Assembly: GCA_030159075.1 (NCBI GenBank) | Contig: BROG01000536.1 | Location: forward strand, 310,001-374,000 | Direction: 5' to 3' | Origin: Atrina japonica | Taxonomy: Eukaryota; Mollusca; Bivalvia; Pterioida; Pinnidae | DNA length: 64,000 bases | Shown here: one piece after another, positions 44,342-55,170 of the stretch | Position numbering within the stretch: position 1 is the first letter of the stretch | Layout: every line of letters begins with the position of its first letter | Position numbers and translations under genes: made by a program | The notes under the pieces: generated by a model | The model's database searches: none | The model's input: only the letters and a program-made list of their open reading frames with translations | Told to the model about the DNA's origin: nothing

Positions 44342-45555
44342 CAAAATTGGCGAGTTTTGAGAAACACGATCTATTTTGTTAGATTATACGGGTCTGTCTG
44401 TTATTTTTTCAATACCCGGTAAATCCTGAAATAACTAAATATACTTCTTATCTGTTTACTTTGATGTAGGCTAGGCCTACCGACAAAAGTGATACATTTT
44501 AGAATTTCAAGTCAGGTATGACCCTTTACTATCTAATATGAAGATATTACTGTAAGCTAAACATAAAAAATCTTGCCCTAAGGTTGAGATTTTTCTCTCT
44601 AGTCCGGAGGAATCATTCCGCTTGCTACTGATACATTTGTGCATTCCCATTGATATTTCAGTATATGACTGGCTTAACGGCGTTAACTTCCGGTTGATCA
44701 TCCCGTGTGATCAGAGACAACAAAATAGTGTTCCATAGGCGACAATGTTAACGTTTTCCTATATATATTATCTTCAAGCGAGTGTTGACCTATAAATTAT
44801 ACATGGATCTGTTCGGGGTCCTCTCCGGAATCAGAAAATAAACACAAAACATAAGCTTGACCACCTTGTTTTTCTGTCACACGTGCATATGTCAACCCCC
44901 AGCAGTTTCGCAGCGAATCCTCTATTCAGATACTTCTCAGGAAATTGGTTTTAATTACATCAAAGTACCAGTAAAATTTATTCTGATTCAGCATTTTCAA
45001 TTCATAATACATTATTTTACTGTGTAAAAATATAAAAATGTGTTAACTGACCAATCAGAGACCAGCTAACATTGAAAATAGCAGCTCTGCTTTCACACTT
45101 TTTTACACTTTTTCAACCAATCAATTTCGAGGTATTTAGTTGTCTCTTACAGTGTAACTTACGGTATAGACACAAAATTCCGAATTGCCAAAATGGTAGA
45201 CACGGAATGAAGCATCGCTATGATAATATCCTCGGATGCTGGGTTCCCTCATTTCAGCTCTATATCCGAACACGTTTTGGAAATTGATTCATTCCTTTCG
45301 GAATATGTCGCAGTATTGAAAGTAAAAGTTTCGTAGTGGTAAGTAAAAATGGTGAAATAGGGAATTCCAACATCCGGGTATCTCAAGATTAAAGTTTTCT
45401 TTGTCAAAATCCGCCAAAGAAAACCTGGGCAAAGTTTTCTTTGATGAAGTTAAAAGGTTTTTGAGCGACATGTACAATAAAATGTGGAATCATTTGTAAC
45501 ATGTAATTTAAAACATTGATTACGTCATATCGATTATCTGCTTTGATTGGCTGAA
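44339..45555. other. Unassigned stretch
   Basis: No supported feature; reading frames of 60-72 codons are within chance. Confidence 0.4.
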
Positions 45556-45559
45556 TTCA

Positions 45560-46138
45560 ACCAAAGTTCTCCTTTCCTCCGACTTGAAATCCTGGAGCCA
45601 ACCTCTCTGAAGTGTTTGTCCAACATATCACCGAGTAAAGAAAATTTCCTTTGCGTTTTCTCAGCATGTATGAATATGATAATTTGTTTGTAAACAAAAA
45701 TTGGATCGAACAGTAGAATCGATTTTCCTTGGTGTTATTATCAGTTAACGATTGCAAAATTTAAATACACAATGAATTTACCATCTTTATGCCTACGGAG
45801 TCTTGTCATCCCCTTCCGCCCCATCCTCAACCCCTCCCCCCAACCCCCCAAAAAAATCCAAAACCAAAACCCCCGAACCCCCCACCCCCAAAACAAAAAA
45901 AAAACAAAACAAAGAAAAACAAAAAAGAACCCCCCAAACAAAAAAACAAAACAAACAAAAACAAAAACAAAAAAAACAAACAAACAAAAAAACAAACAAA
46001 AACAAAACAAAACAAAAAAGCAAAAGAAAAAGCACCCCCCCAAAAAAAAAATTAACAATAACAAAAACAGAAGAAAAAAAACCAAAACGAAAAACAACTT
46101 TACATCCCTCTTTGAGAAATCCTGGATCCCTCCCTGCT
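45560..46138 (+). mobile_element. Dispersed repeat F (hAT-like MITE), copy 2, with CA-rich filler
   Basis: TTCTCAGCATGTATGAATAT, TTGTTTGTAAACAAAAATT, TTTTCCTTGGTGTTATTATC, CTACGGAGTCTTGTCATCCC, then about 280 bp of CCCC/AAAAC low complexity (45810-46090), and the terminus AAATCCTGGATCCCTCCCTG. Other copies: 19365, 57585 (inverted), 59320. Confidence 0.75.
45830..46090. repeat. C/A low-complexity tract
   Basis: Runs of CCCCC, CAAAA and AAAAAC with almost no G or T. All six-frame translations over it (Lys/Pro/Asn or Phe/Leu/Cys rich) are compositional artefacts. Confidence 0.95.
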
Positions 46139-46679
46139 AGCCACGGTCCTGCCTACATTTCTGTGTCTGGTTCTTGATGCTGTGTCAGCCTGCTGCTGAC
46201 ACGTTTTACGTACAAGTAGTTTCTATAGTATCTGCATCTAACTAGCTGGAGTGACAGAAATAGCACATCGCTGTAGAACATAGAACGTGGTTACAGTGTT
46301 CCTGGGAACCTGAATTTGATAGAGGTTACTTGCTGTTTCTTTGTGACAACGATGTATGCATTTATGTGTGTTTGATCAAGGTAACTCCAGTGTGAGTGTG
46401 ATGTGTCTTAAGTTTGAAATAACAGCCTTTGTCTTCGGGTTTCGGAGTGATTTGGTTTCAAAGACCAGAATTAAACATCAGTTTTTTAACATCAATTTTA
46501 CTCTCTGAATCCGGTAAAAAGATCTACGCTACCTTTCAACAAACTGAATATAATTACATCATAGGTGACCCTCAAACCCGATCATGTAGGTTGATGCTGT
46601 GAATATATTTATATGGCATAGACAGGAATATACTTACACCCCCCCCCCTCCCAACTGAATAAACATCAATCTTTTATAC
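46139..46679. other. Unassigned stretch
   Basis: A short C run (about 46639-46648) only. Confidence 0.4.
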
Positions 46680-46999
46680 AGAGTTGTCGGTCTTTTGCAC
46701 TCTCCATCAATCTCTGTCTACAAGATTCTTGTAAAATATGTAAATTTACTCTAGATTTTACTCTTTTTAAGCTATTTGCTTTTTGCATAAATCTTAAGCT
46801 TTAACTTCGAATAAAATACCATTTGATGCCAAAATATTTTTAAAAATGGCTATAAATATAGGGACTATACTTTTGTGAAAACTATCCCTATTCTGAGTAA
46901 TTTGGTTTTATATATTCATTCTGTTGGTTCCGCGATCACGTGTTCTGGGGCTGCTCTTTAGACGATGACACAGATTGAAAGTGCAACCACCTACAATAC
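46680..46999. mobile_element. Short TIR element (MITE), family M copy 3
   Basis: Starts AGAGTTGTCGGTCTTTTGCA and shares the interior of copy 2 (TATAAATATAGGGACTATAC, CTATTCTGAGTAATTTGGTT, TTCATTCTGTTGGTTCCGCG). The right end (ATTGAAAGTGCAACCACCTA) is more decayed. Confidence 0.78.
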
Positions 47000-47240
47000 C
47001 GTGTAAGAGATAACAATCTCTGCATATTCACAAGATACGAGCTATCGAATACAAGATGAACGTTTTAGTTATCAATAATTAATTAATGTTCATGAGATTC
47101 AGTCACGGAAAGCAATTTTCGGAAACCCGTCGGCAGGGCTCGTTTTTGTTTTGGCTTTTATTTCATCAAGAATTTTCACTTTGATCCATACATCGGACAC
47201 ATGGCACTGCAGTGCGAGTTCTTAACCTTTTAAATGCGGT

Positions 47241-47295
47241 CATGTTGTAAATTTTGAATTTACTGCGTTGGTGTAAATTCAAAAGTTACAACATG
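47241..47295. repeat. Foldback repeat, G-core family variant, copy 4
   Basis: CATGTTGTAAATTTTGAATT, TAC pairs with the inverse (GTAAATTCAAAAGTTACAAC, ATG), 23-bp arms with one mismatch, around TGCGTTGGT instead of a G run. Confidence 0.85.
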
Positions 47296-47299
47296 AAAG

Positions 47300-47640
47300 T
47301 TATTAACACGGTGATGTATCGAAAATCGCGTTTGATGTCAACGTTCCGAAAAATTCACGGTCGTTTTAATATCATTGTTTCACTAAATGAATTGTTAAAG
47401 CGGTTTATGAGTCGTAGGTAGTGCCAACTGTGACGAGGATTTTGTCCTCGCGTATTTCATTTGAATTTGACTGTGGACTCATGGCGGGTTTGACCGGTCA
47501 ACAGGGAATGTTTATTCCCCCATGGCACATGATCCCACCTCTGGATTTCCAGAATCCGTGTTTGTCCAAAATTACCAGATTTGTATATGTATCCTGGACA
47601 TCCTGAAGATTTATAATTTGGTATTTGAAATTTAGCGTGT
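47300..47640 (-). repeat. Dispersed repeat D, copy 4
   Basis: GCGTTTGATGTCAACGTTCC, TGACGAGGATTTTGTCCTCG, GGGTTTGACCGGTCAACAGG, ATGATCCCACCTCTGG, ATCCTGGACATCCTGAAGAT. Same orientation as 23690-24145. Confidence 0.88.
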
Positions 47641-47755
47641 CACTAGTTCTTCCCTGTAATGTAACATATTACTTTATTTTCTAACGCCAAAAGCGTGACC
47701 AATGAACAGTCTCCTTTTCAATACTTACCCATAATCTGGAAGCCTGAACTTGTGA

Positions 47756-47792
47756 CACACACACACACTCTCTCTCTCTCCCTCTCTCTCTG
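47756..47792. repeat. (CA)n/(CT)n microsatellite
   Basis: Short CA tract then CT tract. Confidence 0.9.
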
Positions 47793-48879
47793 ATGTGTGC
47801 TATGCACATAATTACATATACAGCAAATACAGACTCACGTGTTTCGAAATGGGACAAACTTGCAAATTAGATCTTGCTGACACGGTTTTATTGATAAAAA
47901 TAGATAAATTATGAGGGGTAGCTTTGAAATTAAAGCGTAAATTAAATCCATTTAAAATTAGTTTTTACCTCGTATAAGCGGTTCAGTCTTTCATGTCGTG
48001 TTCTCGTATTTCGATTACATAAAATGTGTTAACTCAATACCTGCCATTTGTATCACGCAACATGTCATTATTTCAATATTTCTTTTCTTCTAGTTTTACC
48101 TGTACAACAATGCAATAAAAGAAATAGATACTATAGGACAAGAGCATCTTGTCAAAATATTTGAATTATGTGAACTAAGAAGCGTTACAACATTTCACCC
48201 CTTTTATGGATGACAAATTACAAATTTGTTTATTTTTTCGCCGAAACAGCAGTATTTTCCCATGATAATCACGATGATGTAGTGAGATTTTCAATCCATA
48301 TGAATAAGAAAATGGGGGTATGAAATGATAAAAATTGGTGGCTTATTCTGGACAACGTAATATTGCTTCGTTGAATACAATATTGAATTATAATACTGCA
48401 ATATTGAATATAACAATATTACGTAACGATAACACAATGCTACGATTCGATACCACGATACGAAATGACGAAATAACGTCGCTTCGAAACGAGGTTCATC
48501 CGCCATTTGCAAGGTTAAGGGTAGGTGATCTGCATATCATTTAAAAGAAAAAACCCATACCGGACAGAACGGATATTTCAGAAAGAAAAATTGAATGTTA
48601 TTGGAATATTTGTGTCAGATATGATAACAGATTTATTTGAATTAAATATTTATGTAAATTTTAGTTTTAGTTCATTACTTGAATTCTCCAAGACACCTAT
48701 GTGATATTATTTTGTTTTTGTATTTTTTTGGAAGTGAAGCTATATTTCTGCAAAATTATACATGTGACCTTAATAAAAATCATTGACAGCAAAGAATACA
48801 ATGAAGATTAAGGTATGTATGTATAATTAAAACATAACAAATGCTGTCTTATTATTGAATATCTCTTCAAATAATTTTA
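47793..48879. other. AT-rich stretch, no feature seen
   Basis: Repeated AATATTG-like words at 48358-48425 are low complexity. Confidence 0.4.
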
Positions 48880-48884
48880 ATGTA

Positions 48885-48945
48885 TGTGGAGTTGTCACCA
48901 AAAGTGCCACATATTTTGACCTATTCTGTGGACTTAAACTGATGT
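48885..48945 (-). mobile_element. Possible old SINE body fragment
   Basis: GTGGAGTTGTCACCAAAAGTG, split by substitutions, then CACATATTTTGACCTATTCT and GTGGACTTAA align weakly with the SINE B/C body. Confidence 0.35.
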
Positions 48946-49009
48946 AGAAAAAAGCTCACTTTATAGCTCCTTTTTTAAGTACTGAGCCGACATATAGAGC
49001 CACATCGCT

Positions 49010-49990
49010 CACCTGAACTGTGTTGATATCTCACAAATTTGGGAATCTCAAATTTACAAATTATTTTAACACTCCTTGGGAGTGGGAGAGAGTTAAAAAT
49101 GAATGAGCTGGGAAAGATTTCCAAAACATGTGAACAAATTAATTTTCCAAATTTATTCCATAACAGGAAATTGAATCATGCATCCACTAAGATACAATTA
49201 GTTTTTCAATCCATGCAGCATTTCTGGAGAAGATTTTCCTCTGAGACCTATTTTCCCCATCCTGGATCAACTTCTGAGTCGATCTGGTAAAAAAAACATA
49301 AACTTGTTAGAGGAACTTGGATACCGTACTTGCTTCCTTTATCCTTCAGCGGTTTTGGAGAACACGTGTGTGAAAAAATGTCCCCTCCTCCTTTTTGCGG
49401 TTTTAAAAATTCATAAAAAAATGAAAAAATCAAATTTCAGGAAAGCATTTCTCTACCTAATTGCATGTATACTTTAAATGACTGCATCATGATGAATAAA
49501 TTAGGATGACAATGTGTAAAAAGACATAAAAAACACATCAAAAATGATATTTTCCGATTTCTATGTAATTGGCAAACTTTAATCACACATTTATGTAGAT
49601 CACTCATTTTAATCCATGTTGCGGTTCTAGAGGAGAAGATTTCTAAAGAGGGGTACCCATGGGGGCCTGTTTTGCCCCACCCTGGGCCGATCTGGCTGAA
49701 ATTAAAAAACTTGGTAGAGGACCTTAAGTAATTACTTCCTATAAAGTTTCATCAAAATCCCTTCAGCGGCTTTGGAGAAGAAGTCGAAATTGTGGGAAAT
49801 TACCCCCCTTCATTTTTGCAGTCTTAAAAAATTCATAAAAAATTCAAAAAATTATATTTCACCAAAATTCTTTCAGGAAAGCATTTATCTACCAAACCAC
49901 AGGTAAATGGACACCACCCTGGGGTTGGTCACAATATAGCTTAATTTTTACGGGGTGAACCGACTTATAGAAAAAGGACACAACCTTGAA
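49010..49990 (+). repeat. Tandemly duplicated repeat, about 403-bp period
   Basis: AATCCATGCAGCATTTCTGG (49209) and AATCCATGTTGCGGTTCTAG (49612) open two similar stretches sharing GGAGAAGATTT, AACTTGTTAGAGGA / AACTTGGTAGAGGA, CTTCAGCGGTTTTGGAGAA, TTAAAAATTCATAAAAAA and CAGGAAAGCATTTCTCTACC. Identity is moderate, so the duplication is old or both belong to a dispersed family. Confidence 0.7.
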
Positions 49991-50540
49991 GTAGGTCACT
50001 GAGCAACACCCCAAGAACTGAGTCCGACCTGCCCCAGGGGATCTACATATATCAAAAATCGCGGTTTATATTCAGTTTTTATTTACAGAGAGGTAGAAAT
50101 TATTATCTAAGACAAAGGCTAAAACTGTTACACTACACCGTGTAGTGCCAACGGACGTCAAACGTATAACAAAATTTTCAATCCGTGCGTGTACGTTCGC
50201 ATACGTTTCTTTTCCGTTTCTTATGCGGCGTCTGCGTTCCTTGTCTGACGATGTACGTTCCATCCAGTGGAAAGTTTTGAACGTACGCCACCGTACAAAG
50301 TTGTCCGTTAGATTACGGTAGCAATGCGCTGGTGTGCGTTTTGTTCGTTACTCGTGCGTTCTTTATTCGGTACTTGTCCGGTTTTGCATCCGTTCTTGTA
50401 CGGTGGACCTAATACACGACCGGACTATTACCGGATATGGAACGGATGTTCAACGTACGATGACTGACAAGGAATGCATCGGAACTGATACATAACGGAT
50501 GTGAAACGTTGGTCCACCGGACAAAACTGAATTAATTTAC

Positions 50541-50694
50541 GGAGAAGTGGTCTTTCAACAAACTGTTGGCATTCATATGGGAACCAATTGTGCCCCTTTA
50601 TTGACTGACCTTTATTCATACGAAGCATACTTTATTCAGAAACTGCTGAATCAAAAGAAGAAAAAGTTAGCGGTGTCCTTTAATTTGACATTTA
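50541..50694 (+). pseudogene. Reverse-transcriptase fragment (non-LTR/Penelope-like)
   Basis: The plus-strand frame gives QQTVGIHMGTNCAPLLTDL, then YSYEAYFIQKLL and KKKKLAVSFNLTF. G-x-x-M-G-T-N-x-A-P-L-L-x-D-L-x-x-Y-x-Y-E matches a conserved stretch just before the catalytic Y-x-D-D of retroelement RTs common in invertebrates. Here the match stops at FNLTF, exactly where R-Y-I-D-D would follow, and sequence passes into repeat D. The catalytic motif is therefore missing and this is a dead fragment of about 50 residues. Family assignment is from memory of motif style; a Penelope-like or similar RT is my best guess. Confidence 0.75.
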
Positions 50695-50695
50695 A

Positions 50696-51010
50696 ACATA
50701 TGAACATTTCATATACAGAGGTAAACTACTTTCTAACAGATTATTGACACAGGGATATAGAAACCGCTTTTGATTCATTTTTCGCGTATTTCATTTGGAT
50801 TTAACTGTGGACTCACGGTGGGTGTGACCGGTCGATAGGGGACGCTTACTCCTTCATGGCACCTGATCTCACCAGTGTCTGTGTTTGTCCATTTTTACCA
50901 GGTTTTTATCTGTATCCTGGACATCCTAAAGATTTATGGTATCTGGGATTTTTATATGATTGTAGGGGTTCTTCGCTGTCATTGGATATTTTTGCTACAA
51001 GTCATTTGGT
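50696..51010 (-). repeat. Dispersed repeat D, copy 5
   Basis: CATTTCATATACAGAGGTAA, TGACACAGGGATATAGAAAC, GTGACCGGTCGATAGGGGAC, GCACCTGATCTC, TATCCTGGACATCCTAAAGA. It directly follows the RT relic. Copy 1 begins with the same CATTTCATATAAAGAGGTAA, which marks one boundary of D. Confidence 0.88.
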
Positions 51011-51068
51011 CTGTGGTCGTCTGCCAAATATACTAAAACTCATTTATATTCCTACATTGTATGGTTAA

Positions 51069-51221
51069 GGACGTTCCGAAAGTTTTGAATTCATTGATCA
51101 ACATGTTATGGAGTGTCGCGTTAGAGCTCGCCTGCGGTATCAAGCTGCCCTGATCGAGATACGTTTTGATCTGTTGGATGCCCATTTGGATATCGTTGCT
51201 TCAAAACAGGATTATCTCTGA
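51069..51221 (+). pseudogene. 50-codon coding-like remnant inside the TIR element
   Basis: After a stop at 51066-51068 the frame runs to TGA at 51219-51221. Its C-terminal half, ECRVRARLRYQAALIEIRF followed by DLLDAHLDIVASKQDYL, is charged and helix-prone, unlike the surrounding AT-rich noise. It could be the C-terminus of a transposon-encoded protein from the host TIR element or of the RT element. Not recognised. Confidence 0.35.
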
Positions 51222-51577
51222 TTTTTTGTACCCGTTTTGTCTGTCACTTGACCGGTAGAAATACATTCGTCAGACGTTCGAAGAACGTTTCGTCCGTTCC
51301 TCATACCTTTTTTGTGCGGTACAAGTGCGTTACTAATACGACAACGTCGGTTAATTTAACGTTGTAAGTCCTGTATATGTGCGTTGATCGTGCGTTCTTT
51401 GTACGTTTTGTGCGTTGATCGTGTGTTCATTGTGGGTTTTGTCCGGTGTAGTGTGACAGTACTTAAAGAACTGTAAAAATCTGTAGTTATGTTTGCCCAA
51501 CCCGTGCGACTGGGTCCATTTCCCTGGGTCATAAATTTCACTTCTTCATACTAGTACTCTTTCCGCTAACAACTATT

Positions 51578-51710
51578 CCATCTCGTGGCGCCTATAGATT
51601 CGCGGCCATCTCGTGGCGCCTATAGATTCGCGGCCATCTCGTGGCGCCTATAGATTCGCGGCCATCTCGTGGGGCCTATAGATCCGCGGCCATCTCGCGG
51701 GGCCATTTAT
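51578..51710. repeat. 28-bp GC-rich minisatellite
   Basis: Unit CCATCTCGTGGCGCCTATAG, ATTCGCGG at 51578, 51606, 51634 and 51662, with a partial fifth from 51690. The fourth unit carries GGGG and ATCC changes. Markedly GC-rich relative to the flanks. Confidence 0.97.
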
Positions 51711-51842
51711 CGCAAAAATATTGGGGCCTTTTTTGGTGGAATCTTGTTGTAGAGTGAGTCTGGCTTGAAACGCTTATATTACAACACACAGTAGTTATAT
51801 ATGATGGTCCCACCCAATGGGCCCAGGAGGACACACATCATT

Positions 51843-51864
51843 CACTCTCTCTCTCTCTCTCTCT
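51843..51864. repeat. (CT)n microsatellite
   Basis: About 11 CT units. Confidence 0.9.
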
Positions 51865-52281
51865 GCTGTCTTCTCTAAACTGATTACAATTGAATGTCAC
51901 AATAATTACATGTAAATAATCACAGGTATGTAAAAATTCAAGTGTCTCACGCACATCTGGGGAAAACCCTTAACATTCAACGTATCGTTTACTAAGACTT
52001 TTCTAAATGACTGTTTAAATTTCATATTATATATAGACTGAAGAAAAAGTACTGGTAAATTGAGATCTACATGAATATATATCATTATAAAGAAAATTTA
52101 AACGGTAATACACGACCGTGTTGACCTATTATGATAATACCTTTAAAACACGCAATTTAAGAAAACTTGCGTCTTTTATATTCTACGATTTATTATCCGG
52201 TAGTGTTCTAGTTTGAAATTAACAAATTTAATGTCGGTCAATTAAAGACAGACCAGATAGCAGCCGTGACTTAAAATTTTA
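51865..52281. other. AT-rich stretch, no feature seen
   Basis: No matched repeat or exon signal. Confidence 0.4.
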
Positions 52282-52752
52282 TTGACGAAAGGGCCGGGTC
52301 AGAAAGTAGGCTTATTAAGCTATCTAATTCATTCCAACGCTTTCAATATACCGAATTCTCATTCACTTGTTATCCGGTTTCGAGATTCGTATTTTATAAT
52401 CGTCCAGATACTTCCTGAGATTATATTTTCGAATAATTGCAGCGCCCTCTATCCACTATCATTTCTCAATCGCAGATCGGCGGAATATAATGACTGGTAT
52501 TATTCGGGTGAATGGAAATGGAAAATTTTAAGATATACTTGGGAGCGTACTCCCGAACCCCTAGCTGAATCAATCTATCAACGGGGTACGTGTGCAAGGA
52601 ACTGCCACATCATAATTTACCGTTTAAATGATAGACATCCTACAACTTGTAGCATAATATGCTTAAGCATTGCCTATAGGAGAGCGCATTTCAAAATGAA
52701 TGTTTCATATATTTCAGTTTTAGGTCGAAGTATACACAGAATAGCAGGTTGA
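52282..52752 (+). CDS. Unverified 156-codon open frame
   Basis: The longest frame in the window outside repeats. Translation includes NRRSAEYNDWYYSGEWKWK and TWERTPEPLAESIYQRGTC, with mixed composition and no recognisable domain, signal peptide or coiled coil. The apparent start is not a convincing ATG context, and no clear splice sites bound the frame. A frame of this length is uncommon but possible by chance in 64 kb. Confidence 0.15.
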   Translation: MTKGPGQKVGLLSYLIHSNAFNIPNSHSLVIRFRDSYFIIVQILPEIIFSNNCSALYPLSFLNRRSAEYNDWYYSGEWKWKILRYTWERTPEPLAESIYQRGTCARNCHIIIYRLNDRHPTTCSIICLSIAYRRAHFKMNVSYISVLGRSIHRIAG

Positions 52753-52998
52753 TATGAAATGAAGCAGCAAAAGTGATCAGCTTCATGATCGGGCTCAAGA
52801 TACAACATTGGTAATTACCCATGATTCATGACAAAACATGGCGGCGACTATAACAGTCAGTAATGGCGTCTTCCGCACAGAATTTGCCGTAACAGTATAT
52901 CTAACCTGACAGACATTAAATTGTTTGAAAGTGTATAGTATGGGTTTTTAGTTCATTTTCACTCTCTCTACCGCTAAGTTCGCTTCCGTTCAAGCTGA

Positions 52999-53235
52999 TT
53001 TGATTTGATTTGATTTTTTGTTTTACGCCATACTCAACAATCTTTCAGTCATATGATGGCGTCCAGTTTTTATTGGTGGAGGAGAAACCCTGGTTAGCCG
53101 GGTAAAGACCACCGACCTTCCGCAAGAAAACTGGCAAACTTTCCAAGTTAATTCGAAATGACCCTAGCGGGATTCGAACCAGAGGTGAGAGGTCTTGTGA
53201 TTTAAAGCGCAATGCTCTAACCACTCGGCCTTCTC
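52999..53235 (-). mobile_element. SINE family A, near full length
   Basis: Tail GATTTGATTTGATTTGATTT, then TACGCCATACTCAACAATCT, GGCGTCCAGTTTTTATTGGT, GCGGGATTCGAACCAGAGG (inverse of the B box) and GCTCTAACCACTCGGCC (inverse of the A box). Very close to the copy at 1718. TSD not obvious. Confidence 0.94.
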
Positions 53236-53611
53236 GGTTTCTTTTGCGGTGGATACTCAATGTGATATGTTAGCGGGTCAACAGGCTAAGTTTCGTATCT
53301 GGTTGCTGAAAAACAGTGACTAGCTGCGGAGTTCCAAATTTCAGAAATGTCCTGAAAAGTGTGTGAACTATCTGATCCCCTGAAATACTGCATCAGCTAA
53401 TCCAATAATTAGAAATATGTGCTGTTTTAAATAGATTAGGTTACCAGTCTCAATACCCCCTCCCCGGCTTTTTTTGAAAAAATCTGGATCCGCCAAAGAG
53501 TTATATACACCACATGTAGCAGTAGCATTCATACTTACTTTTTCACTGATATGGTGGTGGAAAGATCTAAATTTACCTCGAGAAAAAGATCACCTATTAA
53601 AGGCATGTGAC
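53236..53611. other. Unassigned stretch
   Basis: Contains GGCTTTTTTTGAAAAAATCT then GGATCCGCCAAAGAG near 53465-53502, a solo hAT-like end. Confidence 0.4.
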
Positions 53612-53621
53612 GCGAGAAAAT

Positions 53622-53876
53622 GTTTCTTTATCGTTGTTTAACGTCCCACTCAAGAATCTTTCACTCATATGGAGACGTCACCAAATGCCGGTGAAGGGCA
53701 CTTACGGCCATTGAGCAGTGAGGGTTCTTTAACGTGCCGATACCTACCGTGACACGGGACCTCGTTTTTACTGTCTCAGTCCGAACGACAGGAAACCAAC
53801 TTACCGCCGACTGGACTCGAACTCACGACCTCACGATCAAGAGTCGAGCGCGCTACCGACTGAGCCAGGCCGGCTC
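53622..53876 (-). mobile_element. SINE family B with 24-bp internal deletion
   Basis: Complete head (right end GACTGAGCCAGGCCGGCTC) and tail, but the body lacks the CTTCAAATTTTGGCCTATGC, TCGG segment: GTGAAGGGC runs straight into ACTTACGGCC. TSD G(C/T)GAGAAAAT (53612-53621 and 53879-53888) with one mismatch. Confidence 0.93.
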
Positions 53877-54030
53877 CAGTGAGAAAATCGACAAATAACA
53901 GGACCGTAACTACTTACCTATGAGACAGAACAAGTAATTGTCACGTGATTCTTTTGCCAATTTTTTTATAAAAAATGTCATGGAAATGTTTGGAGTGTTA
54001 TTTTTATCACTAAATGTCCATTTCCCAATA

Positions 54031-54048
54031 CCCCCCCCCCCCCCCCCC
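54031..54048. repeat. Poly-C tract
   Basis: 18 C in a row. Confidence 0.9.
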
Positions 54049-54176
54049 AACTTAGGCGACCTTAGTCGGCGGCCCCCAAACCCCTGTATTATCTGTTTTC
54101 GGATCCCGAGTGACTAAATATGCGACTCGATTCCGTCCTCAGTCGTTACAGTGTTGGTCGAAATGACGATGTGTTA

Positions 54177-54258
54177 TATATTAAAGTTTAAATATCTATT
54201 TATTTAAACTTATCCATACGAGAAGTTAAAATAAATAAATATCTTAACTTTTAATATA
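54177..54258. repeat. AT-rich hairpin, about 35-bp arms
   Basis: TATATTAAAGTTTAAATATC... pairs with ...ATCTTAACTTTTAATATA around ATCCATACGAG with a few mismatches. A related half (ATATTAAGAGTTAAAATATT) is at about 54746. Confidence 0.7.
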
Positions 54259-55170
54259 ATGACAGATGTACTGGGACAACTTGCAACTCGATATTTGACA
54301 AATAGTGTATTACATCAGCGAAATAAATGAAAAGGAAAAAAATACAGCAAATTGCGTTATTAATAAACCCATCATGGGCGTTTTAGAAATAGTGACTGCG
54401 ACAGGAAATTGACAACAATGGTATACTTACAATGCATGTCGATTTCAAAACAAATATATAACAGTATCAGAGAACAAAGGTAACGAACGTTTTAATGTAC
54501 GAGGAAGTAAGTCGATAATTTCCCCATGCCGGCGCCAATTATATCTTAAATAGAAACGTATTTCTATTTTGCACTCACTTGAAACCTAGGCTCATTCGAG
54601 TCGGAGTAAAATCCGTTAAAACAATAAAAGGATACAGGAAACGTTAGACGGACGTAGTCAGTCATTAGAACGTTCGGTTGAAATAAATTGATGAAATTGA
54701 CAATCTATATACGTCTGACGGCCTTTTTCGTAAATACTTATGTTATATTAAGAGTTAAAATATTTGTTAATTCAAACTTATAATCATAACATTTTGTACA
54801 CCCCCAATCCTCAAACCACCCAATACATGGAATACACTAAATTTAGAATTAGCATCCATAGAATATCACAGTATAAAAACCAGCACCAGCAGATATGGAA
54901 AATGTTCACCTTCTCGTTACGTCTCCCTCTAAATATGTAGTTATATATATATTCTCTCTCTCTAAGGTAAAGTCGAACACATTTTCCAGATTTTAACCGA
55001 CCTAACACCTTATAATTTCTATAAAAACAATTTACCTGTGCCTAATTTGGAAAGTTGGATAAGTGAGAATAGGTGATTTCTAATAGTTGGACAAATGAGA
55101 AGACACCATCTCATTCCTCTCGTTCCAGTTTGTGTGCGCGCGTGCATGTGTTTATAAAATCTTCCGTCAG
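54259..55170. other. Unassigned stretch
   Basis: Short CT run near 54953-54964. Would be promoter or intron if the exon at 55171 is real. Confidence 0.35.

Larger units (their letters stand above)
50124..51460. mobile_element. 1.34-kb TIR element hosting a retroelement relic
   Basis: ACTGTTACACTACACCG at the left and its inverse (reverse complement ACTGTCACACTACACCG) at the right, 16 of 17 identical. Both subterminal regions are rich in CGTGCGTTCTTTGTACG-like repeats, unlike the centre. The centre contains an RT fragment, a repeat D copy and a 50-codon frame. I infer a DNA transposon invaded by a retroelement; superfamily uncertain (PIF/Harbinger is one possibility). No clear TSD. Confidence 0.65.

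Noticed and set aside
45772..46177. Overlapping Lys/Pro/Asn-rich and Phe/Leu/Cys-rich frames of 80-124 codons
   Set aside because: C/A low-complexity DNA gives open frames on both strands; composition explains everything.
51578..51710. CRISPR array
   Set aside because: Units are contiguous without spacers and the genome is eukaryotic; also true for the 35-bp, 48-bp and 20-bp arrays.
52839..52925. ATGGCGGCGACTATAACAG as a possible gene start
   Set aside because: Attractive start context, but the frame closes after about 20 codons and no donor fits; left uncalled.
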